Shown here piece after piece: positions 44,817 to 56,468 of a stretch of DNA of 64,000 nt (positions within the stretch are counted from its first letter, which is position 1; each line of letters starts with the position of its first letter). A program made the translations under genes and the position numbers. Location of the stretch: positions 823,068 to 887,067 of the forward strand of contig JAFEKR010000027.1 in the NCBI GenBank assembly GCA_019022495.1, in the 5' to 3' direction. The notes under the pieces were generated by a model. That model saw only the letters and a list, made by a program, of their open reading frames with translations, ran no database searches and was not told the origin of the DNA. Source of the DNA: Epichloe hybrida. Taxonomy: Eukaryota; Ascomycota; Sordariomycetes; Hypocreales; Clavicipitaceae.

Positions 44817-45568
44817 TGCAGGTCAGAACGCTGCAAATAACGTGTATTAATTGTCAATAATAAGGATAAAGATAAAAGGATGAGCAAAATTATAGTATTG
44901 TACATGTATGCATACATATGTAAGGATAGGATATCCTCTATTATGTATGTGACCTCGCACGTGTCCCCGCTCTGTGTGGGTCTCCTCCGCATTGCCTGTC
45001 ACCACTAGCCGGATGAACACGGCGCAAAGATGATATCTTTTTCGTTGGTTGCATCATCTCCAATAGCTTGTGATTGTGTCCATGTTTGAACAATACCCTT
45101 TTTGCATCGGAACAGGGCTAGTACACCGGATTAGGTAAGTAATTTTCGCAGAGCAAACAGAGCGCCTCATATCTGGTGACAAGATATGTAAAGATACTTC
45201 AGGGTTGCTTATGTATGTATGTAGATAAACTTCTTGGTCGCATTTAATAGAGCATGCAAACCGGCCTAGGGTAAGTGCCCCTAATACATAAGACGGGCGG
45301 TGGGCTATTATGCAGCTGTGGAGCTATTATTATGGACCGCTGGATTTTCCGATACATACGATTTGCCATCTATTCCGGACATGACATGATCGCGTTTTGA
45401 CTTCACTCATGAAATTTCCATATCGACTCCTGGCTATAGCCCGTCGTCGCATACAAGGACTGCATCGTCGCTTCCGTTGCAGCGCCCCCCCCCGGAACCG
45501 AAACCTAAAACCCCTTGCAAGCTTACCTCCATGCCCAGCTTCGGTCAATCGATCACGACAAACGGAAT
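44817..45568. other. AT-richer intergenic region
   Basis: Between about 44830 and 45260 the base composition is visibly more AT-rich, with ATACATATG and TATGTATG runs, than the flanking sequence. No gene is seen. It ends in the TAF12 leader. Confidence 0.55.
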
Positions 45569-47730
45569 ATGAATCAAGGACAAGCTCAGCAGGCGCAAGG
45601 CCAGAGCCAAGCAGGCACTGCCGCCCAGCAGCAGCAGCTACAAAGGACGCCTATGTATCAGCCAAGTCAGATCAGGAGTCTGCCCATGCTGAGTGAAGAA
45701 GAAAAGAATAAATACGAGCAAGGTCTTCGAGGGTTGTGGAACAAGGCCAACAACTCGCCAGCGAATAGTCCCGATCAAATTGCAGCGCGACAAAAGATCA
45801 TTGAATTTTCAAAAATGTTGATCACCAAGATTCAGCAACGTCGGATTCAAGCGCAGCAGCAGGCCCAACAAGGTCAACAAGGTGGGCAGGTCCCTGCGCG
45901 ACCATCCTCGGCACAGCAGAATACTCCTGCGCAATCCGCGGGGACTCCTGCCGCCCAGGTGCAGCAGAAACCTCAACCTCCTACGACAACAGGTGCTGTC
46001 TCTCAAGCACAGACAAACCAGGCAGGTTCTGGTGCCCCCTTTCAAAACCAGAAACCACAAGGTGCTGCCGCCGCGGGGGCGGCCGCTGTCGCAGCTCAGC
46101 GACCCAAAATTCCTGACAATATCATGCAACATGTGAATAAGATGGTGTTTCGCGCTCCGGCCCACATAGCAAACAAATCAGCCGCAGAAGTCACGAGATG
46201 GGTGGAAGATATCAAGGACAAGTATGCTCGAGCTGTCTTCACCATGGAGAGTAGCAAAGGCAAGGTCGCAAGCATGGAAAAGATTATCAAGGATCGAATC
46301 AGCGCGGGCAAGCCACTACAAGACGAAGAGAACCGGCAGTACACAATGCGGAAAGAACAGCAACTCAAGCTCTATTCGGACGCTCATAAATGGGTCGAGA
46401 GCGTCCTAAAACAGCAGGAAGCCATTCAGGCCACCCAGCAGCAAACTGGGGCGGCAACAGGAGCAGCAGGAGCAGGTGGTCAAAGTAACGCTCCCACTGT
46501 ACCGTCAGGGAGTCAACAAACTGGAAACACTCCGGCAACGGCAATTGCAACCCAGAATACGGCTCAAGCGGCCACGCAAAATGCCGTAACGTCCGTCAAC
46601 GCGGCTGCGGAGGTTGCCAGAAGTCAACAACAGTTGGCGGCTGCGAATCGCCCATCTCCAACAAACGGAACATCCACACCAAACGCAACCCAAGCTCAGG
46701 CACGGCCTGTGCCGCAACCGCCACAGCAACTCCATGGTCCGACTCAAGTGAAGACTGAACAGCCGCATCCTCCCCCCCCTCCTGTCAATACGGCCCAGGC
46801 ACAAGCCGCTGCTGCGAGGATGCAAACCCCCCAGACTGGAACACCCGTCACAGCAGGAGGTCCAACCCGTGCTTTGAGTCACTCCGCAGCTATGACTCTC
46901 GCAAATCAAAGAGCTGCGAGCACTCCCGGCAGTGCCCATGCTCAAGGTCAACAGCCGGCAAACTCATCTTCCGCAGCTGGAGGACCCATGAATCAAGCAG
47001 TGGTTCCCGGTGCTGTGCAACCACAGCAGCAGCAACAGCAGCAGCAGCCGCCGCAGCAGCAGCAAGGGCACCCACATGCTCATCCAACACAAACAACACA
47101 AACACAAACTGGATTTCAAGCAAAGATGCCAATCCCTAAGCAGCTTCCGGAGAAAGCAACTGCTGTTCCGCAGGGTGTCAGTCTCGGCGGAGGTGTTAGC
47201 GCTGGGCGCCCAACCATGTCGCAGGGCAGTGGTACACTCGGTGGCGTCATGAACCAGCCGCCAGTCGCCAGGATACCTGCTTACAGCCACGACGCAGAGG
47301 GTGATCATGTTTTGAGCAAGAAGAAATTGGATGAACTAGTTCGCCAGGTTTGCGGGGGAAGTGGAGATCCACAAGACGGCAATCTCCTAACCCCCGATGT
47401 TGAAGAGGTAAGTAACCAGTTTATGAGACATGAAGACCTTGTGAAAAAGCTAATGGTTTTCGTTTCCCTTAGAGCGTCTTGAACATGGCCGACTCATTTG
47501 TGGACAATGTGTTACATGCTTCCTGCCGCAATGCCAAAGAGCGAGGATCCAAGGTGCTGGAAATTCGAGACATCCAGCTAGTACTCGAGCGAACTTACAA
47601 CATTCGTGTTCCTGGATACTCGTCCGACGAACTTCGAACGGTGCGCAAGGTTCAGCCGTCGGCTGGCTGGATTGCCAAGATGAGCGCCGTTCAGGCGGCC
47701 AAGGTGATGCCTGGAAAGGGTGACACTTGA
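45569..47730 (+). CDS. TAF12: TFIID/SAGA subunit TAF12
   Basis: Exons are 45569-47407 and 47473-47730, giving 698 residues. TAF12 is a histone-fold subunit shared by TFIID and SAGA that pairs with TAF4 or Ada1. The histone fold is C-terminal: [50 protein letters not shown]-like [20 protein letters not shown] and [20 protein letters not shown]. The N-terminal ~570 residues are Gln/Ala/Pro/Thr-rich and low complexity, including a CAG-encoded poly-Gln tract at about 47024-47062, usual for filamentous fungal TAF12. The intron splits helix 1 from the rest of the fold. The chosen ATG gives [10 protein letters not shown]; the frame is open slightly upstream without ATG. Confidence 0.92.
47024..47062 (+). 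repeat. CAG/CAA tract encoding poly-Gln in TAF12
   Basis: A glutamine run interrupted by Pro-Pro, within the disordered region of TAF12. It is likely length-variable between strains. Confidence 0.85.
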
Positions 47731-48794
47731 AAGAATGCTTCATGTATCAGGGAGTTTGGTGGGGTTTAATTTCGCCGTCACATGTACAAAATGGACCGTG
47801 GGGAATGGCGTTTTGGCTTATCAGGGTTTGTTTCTCATTGCAGAGGGGGGGACGGTTGTTGGAAGAAAGGAATGTGTGTTGCGCAGATTTCCCAAACCAG
47901 ATGCGGAACCAATAGCCTGGCAGGGATTACAGGGGACAGATGATATAGACTCCTCTGGGCAGATTGTCACAAATTCACAATCGAGATACATGTGTCTTCC
48001 GTATGACTGAAATAGTGTTGTGCCATTGTTTTGTGCAAACGTAGTTTCCTTTGCATGTAGAAGATGTTCAGCTGGCTGGATAACATTAGTCGACTGAAAC
48101 GTCTCCTAACGCATATCAAAGCTGCAAGTGATGAAGTAAAAGTTGCACACTGCGGTCCGTACATACCACCACGTGAGGTAGGCTGATTGTAGGTACGTAC
48201 CAGAGTCGAAGCGAAAACGTCACCAAGTGCCGCCTTGAGGGCTCCACTATCCACCCAATAAGCAAGCTGGCTTATGATTACCTGAGCATATCCAGCTTCA
48301 AACCGGGTCAAGTGGGCATGCAGTACCTGAAGTCGCGGGCATAATGCAGCGTGCTCTCAAGTACCCCTGCTCCGTGACCCAAAAAAGGTCTCCAATCTTG
48401 ACCTCGAACCTTCCTCGCACCTCGAGGCCCAAACGACAACCACACACACACCTTGTTCTGCGCTTTCAATCCCGTCACCCAAAGCATCGAATCTCTGTAC
48501 AATTGCTTGTCGTTACGTTCAGCCCATAAAGCTGACAACTTGGTCCATCTTTGACGCTCTTTCATCCCGTCCCTTTTGTACAAAATTTCCTGCCATCGTG
48601 CGCGCCTGCCCTTGTCAGCCAAAAGGGACTGCAGGACTGCAGACGTCGCAGTCAAGCACGTCAACGCGCGCTCGATACACTTCAGCCGTTCGCGCTTCAC
48701 ACTTCTCATCGACCCATCGAGAAAAACTGTCAAGCTCGATTCCTCACTGCTACATTAATCTCGGCATACCTACCTGTCCATAACATCTGCCGCA
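47731..48794. other. intergenic between TAF12 and RPN3
   Basis: It contains the TAF12 3' region and the RPN3 promoter. A 141-codon minus-strand ORF (48308-48733) has no domain and overlaps the RPN3 leader, so I do not call it. Confidence 0.5.
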
Positions 48795-50774
48795 ATGCCC
48801 GGCAAGACACCCAAGAACAACGGCAACGAGCCGATCGAGAACCGTCTTAGGAGTAACGGCGACGTCGACATGAAGGATTCCGGCAAATCGAAAGGCAAGA
48901 AAGGTGCCAAAGAAGGTGATGAGGAGATGACTGTTGTTGTTCCCATCACAAAGACACCCAAACAGTCATCGAAGCAATCTCATGATGCTGATGGTGACGT
49001 GTCTATGGGTGGTGACGACATTGCCGATGACAGCGAGAAGATTGATCTTGTCGCCCAAACAGTAGCAGGTATGTTTGCAAGCTTACTAAATGAGATTTCA
49101 AACCCCGTCCAAATTGCTCTTTGCACCCCGAACGAGACCACTTTGGGAATATTAGATGCTCAGATAGGATTTGTCGCGTCAACTGTGCTCACGTGTCGCT
49201 GACAGTATGTTTTTTTTTAATCGATATAAACAGATATAAAAAGCAACTTTGCGTTACTAGACCGAGCCGTTGCTCTTTTCGATGCTAGATTCTCTCTGCG
49301 AGCTTTACGATCTATTTCTCTCATCCGCAAGCGTTTGACGCCGGACATCATTGGTCAAGTTATTGTCGACACCTTCCCTGCAACAGTAACATCTGGCAAT
49401 ATCGCAAAGAACCTTCTCGTCGCTATTGGACGTGAAAGTATGCCTCTGGGTCGTCAAGCTGGCTCTGAGATGCAGGTGGACTCTGCGGAGTCCAAGTCTG
49501 TCAAGAATGGGAAGAAGGAGACCAAGGAGATCATCCCGGAAATCGATATTTTTCTCGGTCTCCTGATTCAGGTCCATCTCTTTGATTCCAAGAAATACCA
49601 GGAAGGTGTTGGTTTTTCCAAAAACCTTTGTGGTCGAATCCAGGCCTTGAATCGCCGCACCTTGGACTCGCTCTCTGCCAAGGTCTACTTTTACTACTCA
49701 CTCTTCTGCGAGCACATTGCGCCGCTTCCTCCGTCTCCCGAATCCCCCATTGTTTCTATTAGACCTGCACTGCTGGGTGCTTTGCGCACGGCCGTTCTTC
49801 GAAAGGATATCGACACTCAGGCATCAGTCATCGTGCTGCTTCTGCGAAACTATCTACTGACGTCGCACATCGGCCAGGCTGATTTACTTGTATCCCATAC
49901 TCAGTTCCCCGAGAACGCAGTCAACAATCAAGTGGCTCGATTCCTATACTACTTGGGCCGCATCAGGGCAATTCAACTGCGCTACACCGAGGCTCATGAG
50001 CACCTGACTGCCGCCACGCGCAAGGCCCCATCTAGCAACTGTGCTGCGGGCTTCTCACAGACTGCCACCAAGCTCCTCATGGTAGTCGAGTTGTTGATGG
50101 GCGACATTCCCGAGAGAGCCGCTTTTCGACAGCCAACTCTGGAGGACGCTCTGCATCCCTACCTTTTGCTGGTGCAGGCTGTTCGCGTCGGCAACCTGGA
50201 GGATTTCGAGACGACCATTGCGGACCATGGCGACACGTTCCGACGCGACGGCACATACTCTCTTATTCTGCGTCTGCGGCAAAACGTCATCAAGACTGGT
50301 ATCCGCATGATGTCTCTTTCATATTCCCGCATTTCATTGCGAGATATTTGCATTCGCCTCCACCTTGGCAGTGAGGAGTCTGCTGAATACATTGTAGCCA
50401 AGGCCATTCGTGACGGCGTCATTGAAGCCACTTTGGATCGCGAGCGCGGGTTCATGAAGAGCAAGGAGGTTGGTGATGTCTACGCCACGAGAGAACCGGG
50501 TGAGGCTTTCCACGACCGAATTCGGGCTTGCTTAGCACTGCATGATGAGAGTGTCATGGTAAGTATTCCCGCTGCCCGAGCCTGACATGGTTATGAGAGA
50601 TGAATTCGACATGCTGACAAAAGGCACCAGGCCATGCGCTTCCCAATGAACCAACACCGTCTTGAGCTCAAGAATGCACAGGAGGCGCGGGAACGGGAAC
50701 GGGAAATGGCCAAGGAAATCCAGGAAGGTGATTTAGACGAGGACGATCTTGGCGGCGACTTTGATGGCATGTAA
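48795..50774 (+). CDS. RPN3: 26S proteasome regulatory subunit RPN3
   Basis: Exons are 48795-49068, 49234-50558 and 50631-50774, giving 580 residues. Rpn3 (PSMD3/S3) is a PCI-domain scaffold subunit of the proteasome lid. The N-terminal ~85 residues are charged and disordered. Exons 1 and 2 join as QTVADIKSNFALLDRAVALF. The helical repeat region includes IDIFLGLLIQVHLFDSKKY, QVARFLYYLGRIRAIQLRY and AHEHLTAATRKAP. The PCI winged helix has YSLILRLRQNVIKTGIRM, ISLRDICIRLHL and AEYIVAKAIRDGVIEA, and the gene ends in an acidic tail (LDEDDLGGDFDGM). The length and order are normal. With UBP6 this is the second proteasome gene in the window, but the two are 37 kb apart. Confidence 0.94.
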
Positions 50775-51572
50775 TATTTCATCTATTTCATCTCTTTTTG
50801 TGTCATTACTTCTGCCCTTGGTACATGATTCATTCATCGACCCTATCAAACATGATTTGCACAACAGTGATACTGTTTATTGCAATGATGTCGTACAAGT
50901 CAACTGTTGTCCCGCGCGTATGATTCGAGGCGTGGAAAAATCAGAGGCGCTCCCCGGGTTGTGCTTCGGTTCAACAATGGTTGGAGAAGCGGAGATGGCG
51001 CGGTGGTGATGGTGCAAAGGAAAGCTGCAGAGGCGCTTGTATGAGGTGATGGCCATACGGGGACGTTGACGTCTGATAGAAACGGGCTGTTTCGTCGGGC
51101 ACTGGGGTCGGAAGAGATGGCCTTGCTTTTGCTTTACGGGGCCGGTTTGTGCCTTGACCTTGTGTGTATTAGATAACTTGCAGATTTATAGTCGGGAGAA
51201 GTTGAAGATGTTGGCTTTGGAATAAGGGGTTGCTTGCTATATAATGCTGCAAGCAAGCCTGTGCGGTGCCAATGATGACCCCCTCGACCAAATCACCAGC
51301 TTGGTTGATGCATGATGCATCGCGCGGCTACACGGCCGATGAGGTAGATGGTTGGGGCACTGTTGATGTTTTACGAAATGTCTAGTTTCACCCAGCCGAG
51401 TTATCTGGGGGAAGGCACCATCCATCACCCACACCACTGTATGTGGGCAGGTAATAACCGGCGCTAGCATCGCACCTCATACCTCGGCGGAGTGCTCTGG
51501 TTGCTCTGGATGCTCTGGTTGCTTGCTCCCTTCAACCACCAGCTCCAGCTGAGAGAACTGACCTTCTCATAG
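50775..51572. other. intergenic, no gene recognised
   Basis: The RPN3 3' region and the promoter of the next Zn2Cys6 gene. TGCTCTGG units repeat three times near 51490-51520. Confidence 0.55.
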
Positions 51573-53515
51573 ATGGCTACCATCCCCATCAGCGACAATG
51601 CCGTTGCAAGCAGCCGCACCGTTCCAGCTAGGGAGGAATTGCGGAGATATTTCGACGTGCGGGCGCGTCGAACCCCGGGATGTCGGACATGTCGTCAAAG
51701 AAAGGTCAAGTGCGGTACGTGAAATGTTGAAAATCTTTCCAAATATTACTCGGGCATTCTAACACCACCCTTGCTTCTCGTTGCTTTGCGCAGATCAACG
51801 CCGGCCCGTATGTGATCGTTGCAAGAAGGGCACGTACCAGTGCCTCGGCTACGATGAATCGTTTGTCTTCGTCAACCAGGCATTGCCTGGGACACAGGAG
51901 CTGCGGTCTAAAAAGTCGCCCAGCCAGCACAAAGATTATTGGAACCAGCAGCTCGGCGCCGTCATGCCGCGGGACAGGGAGGCCGTGAACAATCCTGCCC
52001 CCATGATCCCTCTGGTCGGCTTCAAAGACAACATTGTCATCTCCCACTTTGTGAGCAACCTGCGCATCGGCTTCGAGCAAAAGCCCGCCGATATGTTTGA
52101 TGCCCCTACCATGCCTTCTGCCATGGAAAGCTTCGGGAAGCAGACCACAGCCTACGTCTCGGGTCTCAGTGTAGCCGAGGTATACTTCAGTCGCATTCAT
52201 AAGATCGGCCAGATGACGACGCATGCTGCTGGATTGTATGGACAAGCCCTGGCTGCTCTACGATCAGACTTGCAGCAGATGAACCGAGAATGCGCCAGGT
52301 CAAAGGGCTTCCTGAGTCTTTGGACGGCGTATTTCTTGTCGCTATACGAGCTTATTGCGTCCCCAAAGGATGATGGCTTGTGGCTGCAGCATGCTCGGGG
52401 TGTTGCCTCACTTGTAAGTACTGTACTTATTCACACACGAGATGAAATATCTATAGCCACCATAAGATACTGCATCTCTGGCCTTTTGCCATTATTCCGT
52501 GTGTGTGTGTGTGTGTGTGTGTGGAGAGGGGGGGGGGGGGGGGGTGCTCAACTGACGCAGAGCGTTGTTCCAGATTTATATGCTTGGCCCAAAAGCTTTT
52601 CAAAGCCCATCAGCAAATGCACTTTACGAAGTGAAGCGACCGTTTTTGGTAAGCACTTGTCCTGGAGTATCTGCTGCAACGGTATCTGGTGTATGCAGAG
52701 TAGAGCAAGCCAGCTAATTGAAATGGCAGGGTATTTCTCACATCATCATGCGGAAACGATGCTTTCTAGAGTCTGCGGAATGGAAGGTGACACCGTGGGC
52801 ACACCAACCAGAATCCAAGCTTCCCGGATCCATGCTCATGGATACATTCGCGGACCTCCCGGGCATCATTGAAGACTTTGAGAATCTGGAAGAGGAAAGC
52901 AGAAAGACGAAGCTGGGGCTAACAAGCGCGGCGGAAGTTGCAGCGCTCCGGACAATGGTGCAGGAGAAAATCCTCAATGCCATTCATTGCCTGTCGGAAG
53001 CTCGATGGAAGTGGGAAGACATGTATCCCCGAGTGTGTTGGAAGACGCGGATCAACCTGACAACAACGTCATGCCTGGACGACGACGGCAAGCCGCTGTT
53101 CGACACGTGCCTGAACTTTGTGGGTTTGAAGCGAACCTTTGAGATCCTCATGTACAATGCCGGCAGGCTGCTGCTTTTCCGTCTCTCCGACGCGACAGGA
53201 GTGCGGGAGGACGCGGCCGGCAACAACAGGGAACACGTCTGGCAGCGCCATGGGCCGTTCCTGAATCCTCTGCTGCTCCCGGGGCTGGGCACTCCCGAGT
53301 CACACGCGCTGGAGATTTGCCGAATCGTGGATTACCTGATGAATGGAGAGCTAAACTACCACGGGGCTTATATCCTGCTGTTCCCGCTGCGTGTGGCGCG
53401 AATCCAGCTGGTTTCGTCGCCCAAGATGCACAAGTGGATTACCAAGATGTTGAGGCAGTTTGCAGAGGAAAAGGGATTGGGAATAGGGCAGCATTTGCCA
53501 GAGACGAGCAGCTGA
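51573..53515 (+). CDS. Zn2Cys6 fungal transcription factor
   Basis: Exons are 51573-51714, 51794-52413, 52574-52648 and 52730-53515, giving 540 residues. The zinc cluster GCRTCRQRKVKC is completed across intron 1 by DQRRPVCDRC and KKGTYQC (C-x2-C-x6-C-x6-C-x2-C-x6-C, about residues 37-64). The remainder resembles fungal-specific activator middle regions: SRSKGF-like ARSKGFLSLWTAYFLSLYE, ANALYEVKRPFL, MRKRCFLESAEWK and a long helical C-terminus. Intron 2 contains a (GT)n(G)n tract. The third exon is only 75 nt. Nuclear DNA binding is a family inference and the target is unknown. It is not a close copy of the regulator at 38-40 kb. Confidence 0.86.
52500..52544. repeat. (GT)n followed by poly-G, inside an intron
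   Basis: About 12 GT units, then GAGA and a run of about 18 G, all within intron 2 of the Zn2Cys6 gene. Confidence 0.9.
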
Positions 53516-53567
53516 TGAGTGCCAGGCTGTCCATCATGGCACGTTTTCAGCGATTTCATATTCTTTT

Positions 53568-53617
53568 GAATAATAATAATAATAATGATAATGAAAATAA
53601 AAATAAAAATAAAAATT
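53568..53617. repeat. AAT/AAAAT low-complexity tract
   Basis: AAT trinucleotide units pass into AAAAAT units, between the Zn2Cys6 gene and the MYST gene. It probably lies in the 3' flank of the former. Confidence 0.8.
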
Positions 53618-53836
53618 GTACACCTGGGGTCTCCGACACGAAGATTGAGAAGCACTGCTCCGTCCGTATGCAATCCGTACACCACGACAACACCACCAGC
53701 ACACTTGCCACTTGCCTTGCCCCCCTCCCCCCTCCCCTCCCCCCCACGCCACTCGTCGAGCTTCCCATCGTCGCATCCTGGCCGCCCGCCCTCGCCTCTC
53801 CCGTCTCCCCCACCATGCCACTATCACTCCGGAGCG

Positions 53837-55985
53837 ATGCCCCCGAAACGCAAACGACCGGAAGCCAGAGTCTCCTTGACGCGTCGTGCAACGCGTCAAA
53901 CACCCGTCGTACCCCCGCTGCCTCCGACGTCTGTGGCACCCCGAGCCTCGCAGCAGCCTCAACCAACTCAACCGACGACAGAAACTCCTGTCTCGACGAC
54001 GACGACGGGCTTGCCACCAGCCACGGATGCAACTGCAACCGGGCCTGCGTCTTCACAGACCCCCGTGCCGATTCCGACGCCTCCAGGCCTGCCAGCAGCA
54101 GCTCGCCATCGTGAACGTGAAGGACGTGAACGTGAAGGACGACAAACTGCCGTTCCGCCTCGACAAGTTCCTTCTGCACCCGTCCAGTCACCGGTGCCCG
54201 CCCCGAGTATGTCGGGCGTGGCCATGTCGGGCGTGGCCATCAAGGAAAATGTCCGCCCCTCTGATCTCGTCGCTCCCGAGATCACGTACCATGTGCCGCA
54301 GTCTCCTCCTCTTCCCGGAAGAATCCAGTCGTCCTTGCTGAGGCCGCATGGTCCCTCTGCAATGCCACCCCGACTGCATCGCCGTCCAGTACCGCCAGTA
54401 GTGACACCGGTCCTGCCGCCAAAGCCGCCCACTCTGGCCGTCAACGACCGAGGGCCGCCCCGAGCAGACCGCAACATTGATAAGGTTGTGTTGGGAGATC
54501 TGTGCTTCCGGACATGGTATCCCAGCTACTATGGGAAGGAAGTGCTGGGCGATGCCTCGGGAAATGCCAGGAACGGCGGCGGCAGCAAGGAGGGCGGCCA
54601 GGATACGAGCGTCAGAAATTCCAAAAAGGACAAGGATACAACACAGCCAATGCTGGAAAGACTGTATGTCTGTCCCAGCTGTTTCAAGTACGCCAAGGAA
54701 TTGGTGGCGTGGCGGGGTCATGTCCGAATCTGCGAGAGAAGAGGGTTTGTCCCGGGAAGGAAAATCTACACGCACCCTCGTGGACGAAGAAAAGTGCTGG
54801 TTGCGTACCATGGCAAGGGCCCAGGGCCCAAACGACGGCGAGGGGACGGTGGTGTACGATACACGGAGGAAATCGTGCAGGATGAAGGTGAATGGAGCAT
54901 CTGGGAGGTAGATGGCGAAAAGGATGGCGTAAGTTTTTTTTTTTTTTTTTTTTTTTTCTCCCATCATCACTTATCTTGTCGTGAACAGTTTAAGCTAATT
55001 TGTGCCTTCTTCATAGCTCTTCTGTCAGAACCTGTCACTATTTGCGAAGCTTTTTCTCGATAACAAGTCGGTATTCTTCGACGTCAGCGGCTTCAACTAC
55101 TTCCTGCTCGTGTACACGCCGCCGCCGAAACCCGTGGCCCCCGGAACGGAGCCTGTGCAGAGCCATCCACCCCAGGTCACAGGGTTCTTCTCCAAGGAGA
55201 AAATGTCGTGGGACAACAACAATCTGGCGTGCATTTTGGTGTTTCCTCCGTGGCAGCGGAAGGGCCTCGGAGCATTGCTGATGGGCGCCTCGTACGAGAT
55301 TTCGAGGCGAGAGGGCATTCTCGGCGGGCCCGAGAAGCCGATATCCGATCTCGGCAAGAAAGGCTACAAGAGGTTCTGGTCTGGAGAAATCTCGCGCTGG
55401 TTGCTGGGCCTCGACGCCACGGCTCATCAAGCACTCCCACACTCACACCCACTCCCGCAACCCCAACAACAACTTCAGCAGCAAGGGCAACAACAACTGC
55501 AGATGCCAGGCCAACCAGGGGAAATCGAGCCAACCCAGGAACTCGTCGTGGATGTCAATGACTGCAGCCAGGGCACATGGATCGCGGTGGAAGATTGCTT
55601 ATCCGTGCTCCGAGACATGGGCGTAGTCGAGGATGCAGGCATGGGATATGGCAAGCCCAAGAAGATGTTGGACGATGCGGAGGAAAGCGAGGCTGGGGAC
55701 GGCCAGGAGGGGCCAGACACTCCCGACATGGACATGACGGGACAGAGGCAAGACGCGGCCTCCAAATCGGTAGAGGACAAGAAGCCAGCTGAGGCGGCGC
55801 CCATGAAGCCGGTTCCCCGCGTCAGGGTGGACAAGGAAGCTGTCCGTCGATACGTAGCGACACACAGAATCAGCCTCGAGCGAACATGCGATCCCGGCGG
55901 ATTCGCGGAAGGCTACGCCATCAAGGCAGCAGACAACCATGGCGACTCCAACAATGGTGCCAAGCAAGTAGTCGATTCAGCATAA
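53837..55985 (+). CDS. MYST-family histone acetyltransferase
   Basis: Exons are 53837-54928 and 55017-55985, giving 686 residues. A Pro/Thr-rich N-terminus of ~250 residues precedes the MYST domain. The C2HC finger is CPSCFKYAKELVAWRGH, then VRIC. The intron joins GEWSIWEVDGEKDG to LFCQNLSLFAKLFLDNK, whose Lys corresponds to the autoacetylated Lys of Esa1. The catalytic Cys lies in LACILVFPPW, the acetyl-CoA loop is QRKGLGALLMGAS, and the catalytic Glu lies in GGPEKPISDLG. No chromodomain is seen, so it is nearer Sas2/Sas3-type enzymes than Esa1; the histone site acetylated cannot be told. A Gln-rich insert and a charged tail follow. The intron begins with a long T-run. The open upstream frame has an ATG at 53585 in AT-rich repeat, which is unlikely as a start. 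Confidence 0.9.
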
Positions 55986-56322
55986 GACATGATTATTGTC
56001 TTTGGAGTGTCGAGCAAGTTATTGGTTTCATGGAACTGGGTAGTCTGGCAGGCGTACATGGTGGGAGTCCCCCGTCTTTTTCACGATACCCATTATCATC
56101 AATCATTTTTTTTTAACAGGAACCAATTGCACTGTAACTGATTGCATATGAAAATTTTCAAAAATCATGTCACCACTCTGTCCGGCGGCCATGTACAGAA
56201 GGGGCGCCAACAGTCACTGCATACCCTGTAGTTGAGATGGGACGGGCCGGATGGCCTGCTGTTCGCATTGGGAAATCAGCTAAACTGGCTTGGGGGCAAC
56301 TAAACGCGCAGCCGTCAAAAGT
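55986..56322. other. 3' flank of the MYST gene
   Basis: No gene seen. Bases 56301-56320 (TAAACGCGCAGCCGTC) resemble the outer end of the adjacent hairpin. Confidence 0.5.
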
Positions 56323-56468
56323 AAATGCGTATCCGTCGTTAGTCCTAATCGGGATAGACGGCCCATATACCTGTTTCTAGTGTGGCTCGCGCCTTATCGA
56401 TCTGTGTACACTAAAAGCAGGTATGTGGGCCGTCTATCCTGATTAGGACTAACGGCGGATGCGCGTTT
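56323..56468. mobile_element. 146-bp near-perfect hairpin (MITE-like or RNA hairpin)
   Basis: Two 61-nt arms (56323-56383 and 56408-56468) are inverted copies matching at 54 of 61 positions, around a 24-nt loop. All seven differences are transitions (C/T or G/A). The compact size and long terminal inverted repeats resemble a fungal MITE. Transition-only divergence resembles repeat-induced point mutation. If the plus strand were transcribed, six of the seven differences would still pair as G-U, leaving one C-A mismatch. No flanking gene uses it. No target-site duplication was identified. Confidence 0.6.

Noticed and set aside
48308..48733. 141-codon minus-strand ORF near RPN3
   Set aside because: No domain; it overlaps the RPN3 leader and looks like a chance frame.
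51706..52245. 179-codon minus-strand ORF
   Set aside because: It is antisense to exon 2 of the Zn2Cys6 gene, a typical shadow frame.
53585..53836. Upstream ATG of the MYST gene
   Set aside because: It lies in an AT-rich repeat and yields a low-complexity Lys/Ile start; the later ATG begins the basic MPPKRKRP.
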